From Paulinella micropora (lineage: Eukaryota > Cercozoa > Imbricatea > Euglyphida > Paulinellidae): 64,000 nt of DNA. The translations under genes were made by a program, and so were the position numbers. The notes under the pieces are model-generated. The model had not been told where the DNA came from. It saw only the letters and a list, made by a program, of their open reading frames with translations, and made no database searches. This document shows, piece by piece, positions 32,546 through 42,690 of the stretch. Position 1 is the first letter of the stretch. The number at the start of each line of letters is the position of its first letter. Where the stretch lies: assembly GCA_019918135.1 (NCBI GenBank), contig WBZZ01002737.1:227501-291500 (forward strand). The letters run 5' to 3'.

Positions 32546-33077
32546 ACATGTACATGTACAGATAATATATTTAAAATTTTTATTCAAGTTATTTTCAATA
32601 TTAAAAATAAATAAAAATTCAATGTACATGTGCACGTGCTGAACTTGTTTGGAAATTGTGACTTATAAGTATAGATTAGCTAAAGCAATCAATTATAATA
32701 AATCATGATTAGATCGTTTATTTGTTGTAATGATTAATTTCTTATTATCGATATCAATGTTATTTTGGAATTTAAACAAAAAACATATATTGATAAATTT
32801 TTTAAAGCAGCAGCAACAACAGTCATGATCAACGTGAAAGTGAGTGAGAGACAGAGAGAGTGTATGTATTAATATGTACAATAAATGTTCAAAAAAATAA
32901 CAGGAACATATCATAAGGAAAAGAATAAACGCTATCGGCGCGCAAAGAAAACAAAAGACACGAGCAAAAGCAGCGAAGGAAAACAAACATAAATTATGTA
33001 AATTTCCACAGTGACAGCTGTATCATTGCAGTTTTCTTCAGTTTCATATGTATTTAAAGTTTAGTACATAAACTATG
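32546..33077. other. Gene-free AT-rich stretch
   Basis: No convincing frame on either strand. A second short GAGAG run lies at about 32,845-32,860. Confidence 0.5.
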
Positions 33078-33403
33078 ATTTGCATAAGTGGGGTGGGTCT
33101 GCACCGCTGTTTACACGTCATTCACGGCGGCGGCCGTGAAAAACCTTAAAATTCAGGTGATCATCCACCCCACCAAGCGATGAGGTGGATTTGCGTAGGT
33201 GGGGTGGGTTTGCACCGCTGTTTACCCGTCATTCACGGGGGCGGCCGTGAAAAACCTTGAAATTCACGAAATCACCTACCCCACCTAGCGACGCTCCACC
33301 TAACACTGCACCTTCCACCGGTTTTTTACACGTCACTCCTGACGGCCGTCAGGAGTGATGTGTAAAAAGCGGTGATTCAAGTGGTGACCACCCCACGCAA
33401 AAT
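33078..33403. mobile_element. MITE-like foldback element
   Basis: Outer ends ATTTGCATAAGTGGGGTGG and CCACCCCACGCAAAAT are imperfect inverted repeats. Inside are two tandem units of about 110 bp (each with GGTGGG, CACCGCTGTTTAC, CGTCATTCACGG, CGGCCGTGAAAAACCTT) and a separate palindrome at 33,323-33,368 centred on GACGGCCGTC. There is no coding capacity. This is typical of a small nonautonomous DNA element, but the target duplication is not clear. Confidence 0.6.
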
Positions 33404-33419
33404 GTATTTGTGTTGCGTA

Positions 33420-33750
33420 TGTGTCTCGTCACATACAGCACCGTGGCATCGTTGCTGTATGTCTATGTCTGTGTGTGTAGTCATGTCGACATGCAGCACC
33501 ATCGTTGCTGTTTGCGTGTGTGTATGTGTGTGTGTCTCGTGACATACAGCACCATCGTTGCTCAGTGTATGTCCGCCTCATAATGTCTGTGTGTCACAGT
33601 GTAGTTATGCATGCCGCTGCACCATCGTCACGGTTTGAAAGTTGCTGTATGTGTATACGTGTGTGTCTCGTGACATACAGCACCATCGTTGCTGTTTGTC
33701 TATGTCTGTGTGTGTCGTGATGTTGACATGCAGCACCATCGACACCCTCC
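33420..33750 (+). repeat. Minisatellite, about 60-75 bp period
   Basis: Four to five imperfect units contain GACATACAGCACCATCGTTG, then CTGTATGTCTATGTCTGTGTG. Unit length varies through TG-rich spacers. The last unit runs into the upstream edge of the reading frame at 33.7-33.9 kb. Confidence 0.8.
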
Positions 33751-33896
33751 GCGGCCGGGACCAGCCGCACGGCTTCGACTGGCGCGGGCGTGGGATCGAC
33801 CGGCCTGGCCCACACGGGCAGCGTTTTTTCGCGGAGGGTGTCCAGCGCTGGCAGTATGTCACTACCGGCAGACTAGTCTGTAAGAAGGCTGATTAA
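33730..33896 (+). CDS. Short GC-rich coding-like segment, unknown
   Basis: The frame reads DTLRGRDQPHGFDWRGRGID, then HGQRFFAEGVQRWQYVTTGR. Base composition is much more GC-rich than its surroundings and amino-acid use is ordinary, so it may be an exon belonging with the next frame. The upstream part of the same open frame is only minisatellite. A stop at 33,894-33,896 separates it from the frame at 33,877-34,791, which is in a different register, unless splicing joins them. Confidence 0.3.
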
Positions 33897-34791
33897 GTAT
33901 GATCCCTTCTTATTGGAAGATGAATCCGTTGAGGAGGCGTTGAAACGGATCAAAGATGATTTCAAAGAGGTGCCGCCCATCCACAAGGAGGCTGGCATAG
34001 ACCAAGAAGATGCTTATCGGGCGCCGATAGCTGAGAAGGAGGAGAGTGAGGTGAACAGTAAGGAGAAGACTGACTGCATAAGCGCGGTGGGGACTCAGTC
34101 TAAGTCTCCACGTCAGCACAGCGGAAAGAAGGAGAAGATCACAGAGGCGCAGCTAAGGAGAGCGCGAAATGATCTTATCAACGACCAAACGAGGAAGGCG
34201 ATGAGGTCGATGAGATCAAAGGATGTCCACCAGAAGGATGAGGAGATTGACACTGACCCAAATGCGGGCAACGTCGAGATCCTCCATGAGCGATGGAAGG
34301 AAGGTGACGCGATAGCAACTATCGCATGGGTGAAAGACGCTTTTTATCTGATGAGACCAGCAGAACAACATGTTGCTGATGACACTCTCTCAGACTTATA
34401 CTTGATGCGGGTCGTGGCAGTTCCACGACAAACGCGTGTCACACGGACACTCAAAATATCATCAGCCGCAAAAATAATGCAACCGATACTCAAGTTCTGG
34501 AGAAGTATGGACCCGGTTGAGGATCCAAAGGCAAGCCATTATCTGCCAGTATATACAGACGCAAAAAGTCTCGAGACATGGGATGATACAATTACTCCCA
34601 GAGACAAGGATTACACTGCGTGGACCATTCAGACACTGCCAAGAGGAGTGCTTGATGTCCCTTTTGAATTATCGTTGGGCGGAATCCCTAATAAGATCTG
34701 GGACATTCTCGAACAGTCAAAGTTCGATCTGACTTTTGTTGGTGGTCCTCCACCAGGCAAAGAAATCCGCGCCAGAAGACGAAGGCAGTAA
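33877..34791 (+). CDS. Orphan acidic/basic protein C-terminal part, unknown
   Basis: A frame of about 304 codons is open from a stop at 33,874 to TAA at 34,789. No ATG lies near its beginning (the first Met is about 100 residues in), so it is probably a last exon. A TAG at the left edge could serve as a splice acceptor. The N-terminal third is charged, with DESVEEALKRIKDDFKEVPP, and helical in character. The C-terminal half is ordinary folded-type sequence, with EQHVADDTLSDLYLMRVVAV, and YLPVYTDAKSLETWDDTITP. It ends in a basic tail RARRRRQ. I recognise no family. It lies between a minisatellite and a SINE cluster, alone. It may be a host gene fragment or the remnant of an unknown element. 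Confidence 0.5.
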   Translation, partial: SVRRLIKYDPFLLEDESVEEALKRIKDDFKEVPPIHKEAGIDQEDAYRAPIAEKEESEVNSKEKTDCISAVGTQSKSPRQHSGKKEKITEAQLRRARNDLINDQTRKAMRSMRSKDVHQKDEEIDTDPNAGNVEILHERWKEGDAIATIAWVKDAFYLMRPAEQHVADDTLSDLYLMRVVAVPRQTRVTRTLKISSAAKIMQPILKFWRSMDPVEDPKASHYLPVYTDAKSLETWDDTITPRDKDYTAWTIQTLPRGVLDVPFELSLGGIPNKIWDILEQSKFDLTFVGGPPPGKEIRARRRRQ

Positions 34792-35281
34792 CAAAGAAAC
34801 TATTTTTCTTTATGCGTCTCAAATAAACTGATTGATTGCCCACGGCGTATCATGATTTGATCATGCATCATCAGTTATCAATATGAATATTAAAATGATT
34901 CAGTGATATAACTTGGCATTCGATCGCAACGTACGAGTGCGAAAGGTCGATCGACAATGATACTACACCGTAGACGGGGATCGCTCGTGTATTGAGCGAT
35001 GGTGTTCCCGGGTATGACCCTTTGCAAGTCCTGGGATGATGTTCTCGAAAATGAAATGTTCTCTGAAACTTTCATTAAATTATTTTTTACGATACATTAT
35101 ATACTGTCGTACCTGAGCACGGTCAATCTCTACTTGTGTCGGTATATCGCAGGGTTGGGTACATACACCCCGACTTCGGATATAGCTATTAGGACTGGCC
35201 CCCTAATACTACATTATAGGATATCCGCTTTAGACAAGGGTATGTCATTAAAAAAGACAAATGTACTTACGATCTCCCTGT
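34792..35281. other. Gene-free stretch
   Basis: AT-rich downstream region with no coding frame, repeat or structural signal I can support. Confidence 0.5.
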
Positions 35282-35294
35282 GAATGATAATAAC

Positions 35295-35351
<57 letters not shown>
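35282..35351 (-). repeat. (AAT)n microsatellite
   Basis: Tail of repeat B on the minus strand. Confidence 0.95.
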
Positions 35352-35354
<3 letters not shown>

Positions 35355-35763
35355 ATATCTGAGGCGTACTGATGCAGCTAATTGCATATCCTCAACGGAC
35401 ATAAGCCTCCAATACCCTTGTTCGAGGTCCTCCACCCCCCCGTGTCAGTCTCTCGCCTGATGATCGGGGCCACCGATGGAGCTCCTGAGGGCAAGACTGC
35501 ACTAAGCCGAGGTTATTCCGCAGTCCCAGCAACCTCTTGCAAGACGTCACCGAATGTGCAAGTGCATACACCAAGCGCGGTTGCTAGAGCTGCCTCGAAA
35601 CCCCACCCATAACAATCTGGTGTCTGCTGGGTCCTGGACTATCAACCAGCATATGCGGAGTTTAAGATCTTTTACGCGCGCAACGACCCTCCTCTCCAGC
35701 ATCTACCACCAAAGGGTTATGAGTTGGCGTCACAGTTTAACGCCTTGAGGCCATTGGGCTGGA
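35352..35763 (-). repeat. Interspersed repeat B, copy 3
   Basis: Inverse of 265-671, complete. Unlike the first two copies, its far end does not join (ATT)n directly but 80 bp of unrelated sequence. Confidence 0.8.
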
Positions 35764-35844
35764 ACTCTGTTTAGCAAGTGTGACTAGGTTTTTTCATCGG
35801 GATTTCCCTCAAATATGTCACAGTCAACACTCCAAGGCAGATTT

Positions 35845-36250
35845 ACTATATCTGAGGCGTACTGATGCAGCTAATGGCATATCCTCAACGGACATAAGCC
35901 TCCAATACCTTGTTCGAGGTCCTCCACCCCCCCGTGTCAGTCTCTGGCCTGATGATTGGGGCCACCGATGGAGCTCCTGAGGGCAAGACTGCACTAAGCC
36001 GAGGTTATTCCGCAGTCCCAGCAACCTCTTGCAAGACGTCACCGAATGTGCAAGTGCATACACCAAGCGCGGTTGCTAGAGCTGCCTCGAAACCCCACCC
36101 ATAACAATCTGGTGTCTGCTGGGTCCTGGGCTATCAACCAGCATATGCGGAGTTTAAGATCTTTTACGCGCGCAACGACCCTCCTCCCCAGCATCTACCA
36201 CCAAAGGGTTATGAGTTGGCGTCACAGTTTAACGCCTTGAGGCCATTGGG

Positions 36251-36255
<5 letters not shown>
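35845..36255 (-). repeat. Interspersed repeat B, copy 4
   Basis: Complete copy on the minus strand, followed by (AAT)n. An 80-bp unique segment (35,764-35,844) separates it from copy 3. Confidence 0.8.
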
Positions 36256-36299
<44 letters not shown>

Positions 36300-36315
36300 G
36301 TAATAATAATAATAA

Positions 36316-36368
36316 TAGTGCTTCTCTGTCAATGGCTGATGCATTTCTGCACATGCGCCTCCATCGTC

Positions 36369-36421
<53 letters not shown>

Positions 36422-37106
36422 GTGCTTCTCTGTCAATGGCTGATGCAAATCTGCACATGCGCCTCCATCGTCTCACCCGTGAGGGGAGTACGAAGAATTG
36501 ACGATAGGCTCTAATGACACCCCCGCAAAGGCAGTTCCAACACTTCGAGACGGACCGGTATGTTCAATGAAAATACTGGTGGCAGCGACGGGAATCGAAC
36601 TGGCGACAATGCCCAGAAATAATAATAATAATAATAATAATAATAGGAATAACCTCGGCTTAGTGCAGTCTTGCCCTCAGAAGCTCCATCGGTGGCCCCG
36701 ATCATCAGGCGAGAGACTGACACGGGGGGTGGAGGACCTCGAACAAGGGTATTGGAGGCTTATGTCCGTTGAGGATATGCCATTAGCTGCATCAGTACGC
36801 CTCAGATATAGTAAATAATAATAATGATAATAATAATAGTGCTTCTCTGTCAATGGCTGATGCATTTCTGCACATGCGCCTCCATCGTCTCACCCGTGAG
36901 GGGAGTACGAAGAATTGACGATAAGCTCTAATGACACCCCCGCAAGGGCAGTTCCAACACTTCCAGACGGGCCGGTATGTTCAATGAAAATACTGGTCCA
37001 GAAATAGACCGGTATGTTCAATGAAAATACTGGTGGCACCGACGGGAATCGAACTGGCGACAGGGCCCAGATGGTAGAACTTGACCACTGGGCTATCACG
37101 GTGTCC

Positions 37107-37152
<46 letters not shown>

Positions 37153-37385
37153 GTGCTTCTCTGTCAATGGCTGATGCATTTCTGCACATGCGCCTCCATC
37201 GTCTCACCCATGAGGGGAGTACGAAGAATTGACGATAGGCTCTAATGACACCCCCGCACGGGCAGTTCCGACACTTCCAGACGGACCGGTATGTTCAATG
37301 AAAATACTGGTGGCACCGACGGGAATCGAACTGGCGACAGGGCCCAGATGGTAGAACTTGACCACTGGGCTATCACGGTGTCCAA

Positions 37386-37431
<46 letters not shown>

Positions 37432-38217
37432 GTGCTTCTCTGTCAATGGCTGATGCATTTCTGCACATGCGCCTCCATCGTCTCACCCGTGAGGGGAGTA
37501 CGAAGAATTGACGATAAGCTCTAATGACACCCCCGCAAGGGCAGTTCCAACACTTCCAGACGGGCCGGTATGTTCAATGAAAATACTGGTCCAGACGGAT
37601 CGGTATGTTCAATGAAAATACTGGTGGCACCGACGGGAATCGAACTGGCGACAGGGCCCAGATGGTAGAACTTGACCACTGGTCTATCACGGTGAATAAT
37701 AATAATAATAATAATAATAATAGTGCTTCTCTGTCAATGGCTGATGCATTTCTGCACATGCGCCTCCATCGTCTCACCCGTGAGGGGAGTACGAAGAATT
37801 GACGATAAGCTCTAATGACACCCCCGCAAGGGCAGTTCCAACACTTCCAGACGGGCCGGTATGTTCAATGAAAATACTAGTCCAGATGGATCGGTATGTT
37901 CAATGAAAATACTGGTGGCACAATAATAATAATAATAATAATAATAATAGTGCTTCTCTGTCAATGGCTGATGCAAATCTGCACATGCGCCTCCATCGTC
38001 TCACCCGTGAGGGGAGTACGAAGAATTGACGATAGGCTCTAATGACACCCCCGCAAGGGCAGTTCCAACACTTCCAGACGGACCGATATGTTCAATGAAA
38101 ATACTGGTCCAGACGGACCGGTATGTTCAATGAAAATACTGGTGGCACCGACGGGAATCGAACTGGCGACAGGGCCCAGATGGTAGAACTTGACCACTGG
38201 GCTATCACGGTGTCCAA

Positions 38218-38251
<34 letters not shown>

Positions 38252-38520
38252 GTGCTTCTCTGTCAATGGCTGATGCATTTCTGCACATGCGCCTCCATCG
38301 TCTCACCCGTGAGGGGAGTACGAAGAATTGACGATAAGCTCTAATGACACCCCCGCAAGGGCAGTTCCAACACTTCCAGACGGGCCGGTATGTTCAATGA
38401 AAATACTGGTCCAGAAATAGACCGGTATGTTCAATGAAAATACTGGTGGCACCGACGGGAATCGAACTGGCGACAGGGCCCAGATGGTAGAACTTGACCA
38501 CTGGGCTATCACTGTGTCCA
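36316..38520 (-). repeat. Array of seven or so tRNA-derived SINE-A copies
   Basis: Copies at about 36,316-36,369 (short), 36,421-36,617, 36,837-37,106, 37,152-37,384, 37,431-37,695, 37,722-37,921, 37,949-38,216 and 38,250-38,520 are all in one orientation, separated by (AAT)n. On the minus strand full copies start GGACACCGTGATAGCCCAGTG. They carry a box A (TAGCCCAGTGG) and a box B (AGTTCGATTCC) spaced as in a tRNA gene, then CGTCGGTGCCACC. The tRNA-unrelated body and an (ATT)n tail follow. Several copies carry an internal duplication of the stretch containing GGTATGTTCAATGAAAATAC. A 168-bp piece of repeat B (36,646-36,813) lies within the array. Confidence 0.85.
37291..37384 (-). promoter_or_regulatory. 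RNA polymerase III internal promoter of a SINE-A copy
   Basis: The tRNA-like head of a full copy. Box A reads TAGCCCAGTGG and box B reads AGTTCGATTCC on the minus strand. Similar heads are at 37,014-37,106, 37,605-37,695, 38,123-38,216 and 38,427-38,520. These fit the known consensus of tRNA promoters. They show origin from a tRNA, not that any copy is active. Confidence 0.75.
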
Positions 38521-39128
38521 TAATAATAATAATAATAATAACAATAATAATAGTGATGATAAGAAGAAGAAGGAGATCAAGGGGGGAATACAGCACCACG
38601 TTGCTTATATTTTTTAATAATAGTACATTTGTTCTTGACATACTGCCGAAAAAAAAGAGAGAGAGAAAGAGAGAGATTGAGGGAAGGAGTTCAAAATTGA
38701 CAAGAACGGCTAGAGAATCCGCTTTGACGTGCAGTATGAGGATATATCTATCGTATTTTAGCGTCTACCCGTGGGTCGATGCGCTGTGTGGCATGACTCC
38801 ATAGCGCAGAAAGAAATCAGAAATTGTATGACGAAAATGTTATTTCCGTCATAGAATCGGGAGGGGGTACTGTAGGCATCACCACCCGGATAGCCGGTAA
38901 AAAGTACCTTTTCCTGGCGGTGCACCAGCCTGTTTTTCAGTATTATTTGTCCGGATTGGACCTGATGCAATTTTATTACTGGTCTGTTGCCGTTTTCCTT
39001 TTCGGCTTCACTAAGCTAATACAACGAGACATCATTCTCATTCTTGAGGACTGTGTTTGGTTGTATTACAGAGTTTTTCTTGAGCTATCATTGGGTGCAT
39101 TACAGTAGTGGTAGTAGTTGTTGTTGTT
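38521..39128. other. Mostly gene-free stretch
   Basis: Begins with an (AAT)n and GAA-rich run. A 94-codon frame at 38,824-39,108 (+) has a hydrophobic C-terminal half (FYYWSVAVFLFGFTKLI) but no support beyond being open. Ends in a short GTT repeat beside the stub of an LTR. Confidence 0.4.
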
Positions 39129-39897
39129 GATCACGGATTTTGTGGTCCTACACTCCCTCCGAACTCAGTACCTCGTCCCTTCACGGGCGGAATCGGTCGC
39201 GTCTCATGTAGAGCATTTGCAGAATAGCATTATTACCGTTCACGACAGCTATAAGAGAGAATTCCTTAGCTTTCATTATTCACCACACCAACTCAGATTC
39301 TCCTTCACTCACCCTCCTAGGTGTGACACTCCCCATCGTTGTTGGAGCACACTTCTCTTAATTCATGCACGTATCTTGCGCAAATCGCCAAGCGAAGCTA
39401 ACATAGTCGATATCCGAATTCAAGTCACAGTAAAATAAAAATGTGAACTTTAATCGTTAGTTAATTATCCATACATTCCATCTCGTCAGTTGTCGATTCC
39501 GCAGGTAAGTAACCAGCGAGTCGGACAGTAAATTGATAACTAGATTCAAATATTGCGGTGCAGGCAAAGCCTTTGTAAAGATGTCTGCCAGATTCTCCGC
39601 CGTCCCGATCTTGCGACTCGTGATACGACCCGTCCTCTCTAACTGGACTATGTAGTGATGCTTGAGCGATAAATGTCTGGACCTCTGGCTCCCAAAGCCA
39701 TTCGTCGTGGTTAAAATGGAACCTTGATTGTCCCCGTATACCGTTGATGGCCGCGGTAACGGTATCCCTAACTCGCTGCAAAAATTCTGAATCGCGATTG
39801 TGTTGCAAGCCGCCGATGACATTGCGATCGTCTCAGATTCCTGAGTCGATAAAGCTACCGTTGACTGCCGTCTCGATGCCCAAAACACCGGTCCCGT
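39129..39897 (-). mobile_element. Copia RNase H, 3' untranslated part and LTR stub (fossil C8)
   Basis: On the minus strand from 39,888: FWASRRQSTVALSTQESETI, TVYGDNQGSILTTTNGFGSQ, RSRHLSLKHHYIV and LADIFTKALPAPQYL, which are copia RNase H marks. The untranslated part leads to GGAGGGAG and the first 24 bases of an LTR (TGTAGGACCACAAAATCC, ending at 39,129), where a GTT repeat cuts it off. The other end stops at an (ATCT)n run. It is truncated on both sides with few internal breaks. Confidence 0.85.
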
Positions 39898-39898
39898 G

Positions 39899-39942
<44 letters not shown>
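39898..39942 (+). repeat. (ATCT)n microsatellite
   Basis: About eleven units, immediately flanking the truncated copia piece. Confidence 0.95.
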
Positions 39943-39943
<1 letters not shown>

Positions 39944-40134
39944 CCAACAGGATTTCGGGATATTGTGAAAAATATTGAAACGTTCAACACCGTCTTTCAA
40001 CATCTCTCATCACCCCCTCAATTTTTCTCCGGGATTTCGCCAGAACCTCAGAAATCATTAGAATCTGAATTGAAATAAAGGAATCTGTATGAATTGCATA
40101 AAAGAAAAATAAAAAAAAAAAACGGATCCGGTAT
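39943..40134. other. Short gene-free stretch
   Basis: No coding or repeat content seen. Confidence 0.5.
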
Positions 40135-40394
40135 GAATTGCGTCTCTCTCTCACTCTCTCTCTCTCTCACACACACACACAAACACTCTCGATCGATCTC
40201 TCTCTCACTCCTCTTTTTCCCTCTATGTATATGATAAAAAACATATACTCTATTATTAAAAACATATATACTCTCTCTCTCTCTTCTCTCTCGATCTCTC
40301 TCATTTCTCTCTGTCATCTCTCGATCTCTCGATCTCTCTCTCTTGTTTTTGTTTTTATTGTTGTAGTTGTTGCTGCTGTTGTTGTTGTTGTTGC

Positions 40395-40429
<35 letters not shown>

Positions 40430-40475
40430 TCTTCTCTTCTCTCTCTCTCTCCTCTCGATCTCTCTCTCCTCTCGA

Positions 40476-40507
<32 letters not shown>

Positions 40508-40575
40508 GCTCGCTCTCTCTCTCTCTCTCTCGCTCTCTCTCTCTCACTCGCGCGCTCTTCTTCTTCTTCTTCTTC
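40135..40575 (+). repeat. (CT)n-rich microsatellite region
   Basis: CTCTCT runs with CGATCT, ACAC and GTTGTT interruptions and a final (CTT)n. Ser/Leu-rich frames here are artefacts of the repeat. Confidence 0.95.
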
Positions 40576-40739
40576 GTTTTTATTGAGAGAACAATTTTTA
40601 CAATTAGACTCAGGGAACTTCCACGTGAAAAGTATAGCTAGTAAGTTATACCTTTATCAAAGGTGGAAACCTAGTTATTCAGTTGAGCGTATTAAGGAAG
40701 ATATTAAATATTAAATTAGTATTCAGCGGCTCAGTATTA

Positions 40740-41105
40740 ATATTATATTATAGTTATTAAAATTTATATTTTTGCTTAGATATGTTGCGTGGTGATATAT
40801 ATTATTATGCTATGTTATGGATATGTAATTGTAAAGGTGTAGTCATGTGTGGCGGCCCCCCCCTCTCTTTTCTTTTTCTAGAAAAGGAATAAAAGAAGAA
40901 AAGGGGGGGTGGAAGTTGTTGATATTGTATTATAGTTATTAAAATTAACATTTTTGCTTAGATATGTTGCGCAGTGATATATATTATTATGCTATGTTAT
41001 GGATATGTAATTGTAAAGGTTTAGTCGTATGTGTGGCGGCCCCCCCATCTCTTTTTCTTTTCTCACAGAAAAGAGTAAAAGAGAAGGGGGGGGAGGTTGG
41101 GAGTG
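40740..41105. repeat. Tandem duplication, two units of about 183 bp
   Basis: 40,740-40,922 and 40,923-41,105 are close copies, each containing GCTTAGATATGTTGCG, GATATATATTATTATGCTAT and GGCGGCCCCCC. Each unit ends in a C run and a G run that can pair across a short AT-rich loop. The position next to the LINE 3' end suggests a LINE tail. Confidence 0.8.
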
Positions 41106-41281
41106 GGCGTGGTTGACCATATACGTCGATTGATTCGGATAGTTCTTCTTCAGGTAGTAGACAAAGGAGCAAGCCTAGTGTTCTTCTCCTCTCCCCCCCC
41201 CCCCCTATCCTTTTTTTTTTCTTCCGCGTGTGTGCATACGTTATATGTACTATGATGTTTGTTGGTGTTTTAGTAGATATG

Positions 41282-42306
41282 CAGTTAGTGCTTTCTTGAA
41301 TGGTTTGATTTTGTTTCATCTGTTATATGTTTTGGGATTGACTTCCATTGATCTGCAAAGATCTTGGTGAGGTATGGGTCTTTGTGGTTAACAAAGAGGT
41401 TGCCTTTTGTTGAGTATCGGGTTTTGTATGAGTGTATGATATTGATTGGTGTAAAGGTGTTGTTGTGGAGTGGTCTGTTGAGATGTTTTTTAGGTAAATG
41501 AATGGGTGATTTTCTATGCATACACGGAGGGTGTATAGGTGGGTGATGTCAAGCAGTTCGAGTTGGTTAGGATTGGTTTTGTATGTGCGCGGTAATGTGT
41601 TTTTGCAATCACTCTGATTATTTTTTATGTGTTTTTATGAGTGGTTGTATATATTTCTTTTTGTTGTCATGCGTCCCCCAGATGGAGATGTTTTGTATAA
41701 GGTGTGGATATATGTGTGTATAGTATAGTTGTTTCATTTGTTTTATGTTTAGATATTTTTTAGCATATAGTAATGAGTTGATTGTGGGTTGGAGTTTACG
41801 GATTATGTTGTTAATATGTTGGTCATATTTAAGGTTATGTTGTAGTGTTATGCCTAGGAGTTTTGCGTGTTGGCATTGCTCGAGGGTATGGTTGTTTATT
41901 GTTATTGTGATATTTTGTTTTGTTTTATGGAAAATTGTGTATGTTGTTTTTGTTGGGTTGGGTACTAGGTTATTAGAGTGGAAGTAGTTTATTAATTTCG
42001 TTATTTCTGTTTGTGTTTTTTCTTGTAGATTTTTAGGATTTTTAGCTGTTATTATGAGTGTGGTGTCGTCTGCATATGTGTATACTGTCCCTTGTATAAT
42101 ATTGATTATGTCATTTATGTAGAGTAGGAAGAAGGTGGTGGAGAGTGTGCTGCCTTGCGGGATGCCATGTGTGATGGTGCGTTTGTGAGACTTGGCATAT
42201 TGTGTGTGGACTTCTTGAATGCGGTTCGAGAAGTAGGATGCAAAGAACTGGACTGTACCTTCGTTGAAATTAAAATTTCGTCGAAGTTTGTCTAGTAGCT
42301 TTGAAT
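41282..42306 (-). pseudogene. LINE (non-LTR) reverse transcriptase, 3' part
   Basis: On the minus strand from about 42,306 the frame reads EGTVQFFASYFSNRIQEVHT, then the RT signature THGIPQGSTLSTTFFLLYIN and the catalytic YADDT at 42,062-42,076. LLGITLQHNLKYDQHINNII follows. These are the marks of a jockey/CR1-like non-LTR RT. The frame is open to about 41,640 and then has stops within a part that still reads as the usual C-terminus. The last open piece, 41,521-41,285, contains INIIHSYKTRYSTKGNLF. The 5' end, with any endonuclease, is missing at a (CT)n tract, as expected of a 5'-truncated LINE. Confidence 0.8.
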
Positions 42307-42309
42307 GCT

Positions 42310-42328
42310 CTACTCACACACACACACG

Positions 42329-42359
<31 letters not shown>

Positions 42360-42530
42360 ACACTCGCTCTCGCTCCCTCGCTCTCTCTCTCTCTCTCACT
42401 CGCTCTCTCTTCCTCTTTCTGTCGATCTCTCCATCTCTCTCTCTCTCTCTCACACACACACTGAGTGAGTGAGTGAGTGTGTGTGTGTGTGTGTGTGTGT
42501 TTCTGTGTGTGTGTGTGTGTGTTTCTGTGT

Positions 42531-42535
<5 letters not shown>
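42310..42535 (+). repeat. (CT)n and (GT)n microsatellite
   Basis: CTCTCT runs, then GAGTGAGTG, then GTGTGT with TTTCTG interruptions, merging into (GTT)n at 42,530. Confidence 0.95.
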
Positions 42536-42573
<38 letters not shown>

Positions 42574-42690
42574 TTGTAATTGTAGTTGTTGTTGTTGTCG
42601 TTGTTGTTGTTGTTGCTGTTGTTGTTGTTGTTGTTGTTGTTGTTGATGACGTTGATGTTGTTGTTGGAGTTGCCAATGCTGACTGGTTGC
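42536..42690 (-). repeat. (GTT/CAA)n tract of N1, first copy, left part
   Basis: Matches the distal part of the tract at 20,880-21,000. Together with 23,050-23,336 it flanks the 19 kb of inserted sequence. Confidence 0.85.

Noticed and set aside
37291-37384. A functional tRNA gene
   Set aside because: The A and B boxes are present, but the fold is imperfect, the unit is repeated, and it is fused to a SINE body and (ATT)n tail.
36316-38520. CRISPR-like array of regularly spaced repeats
   Set aside because: Units are about 230 bp, joined by microsatellite spacers and bearing pol III boxes, in a eukaryotic context.
38824-39108. Small membrane protein gene
   Set aside because: A single open frame of 94 codons with a hydrophobic part, but no start context, homologue or neighbour to support it.
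40138-40714. Ser/Leu-rich proteins in the CT-rich region
   Set aside because: Translations of (CT)n in several frames at once.
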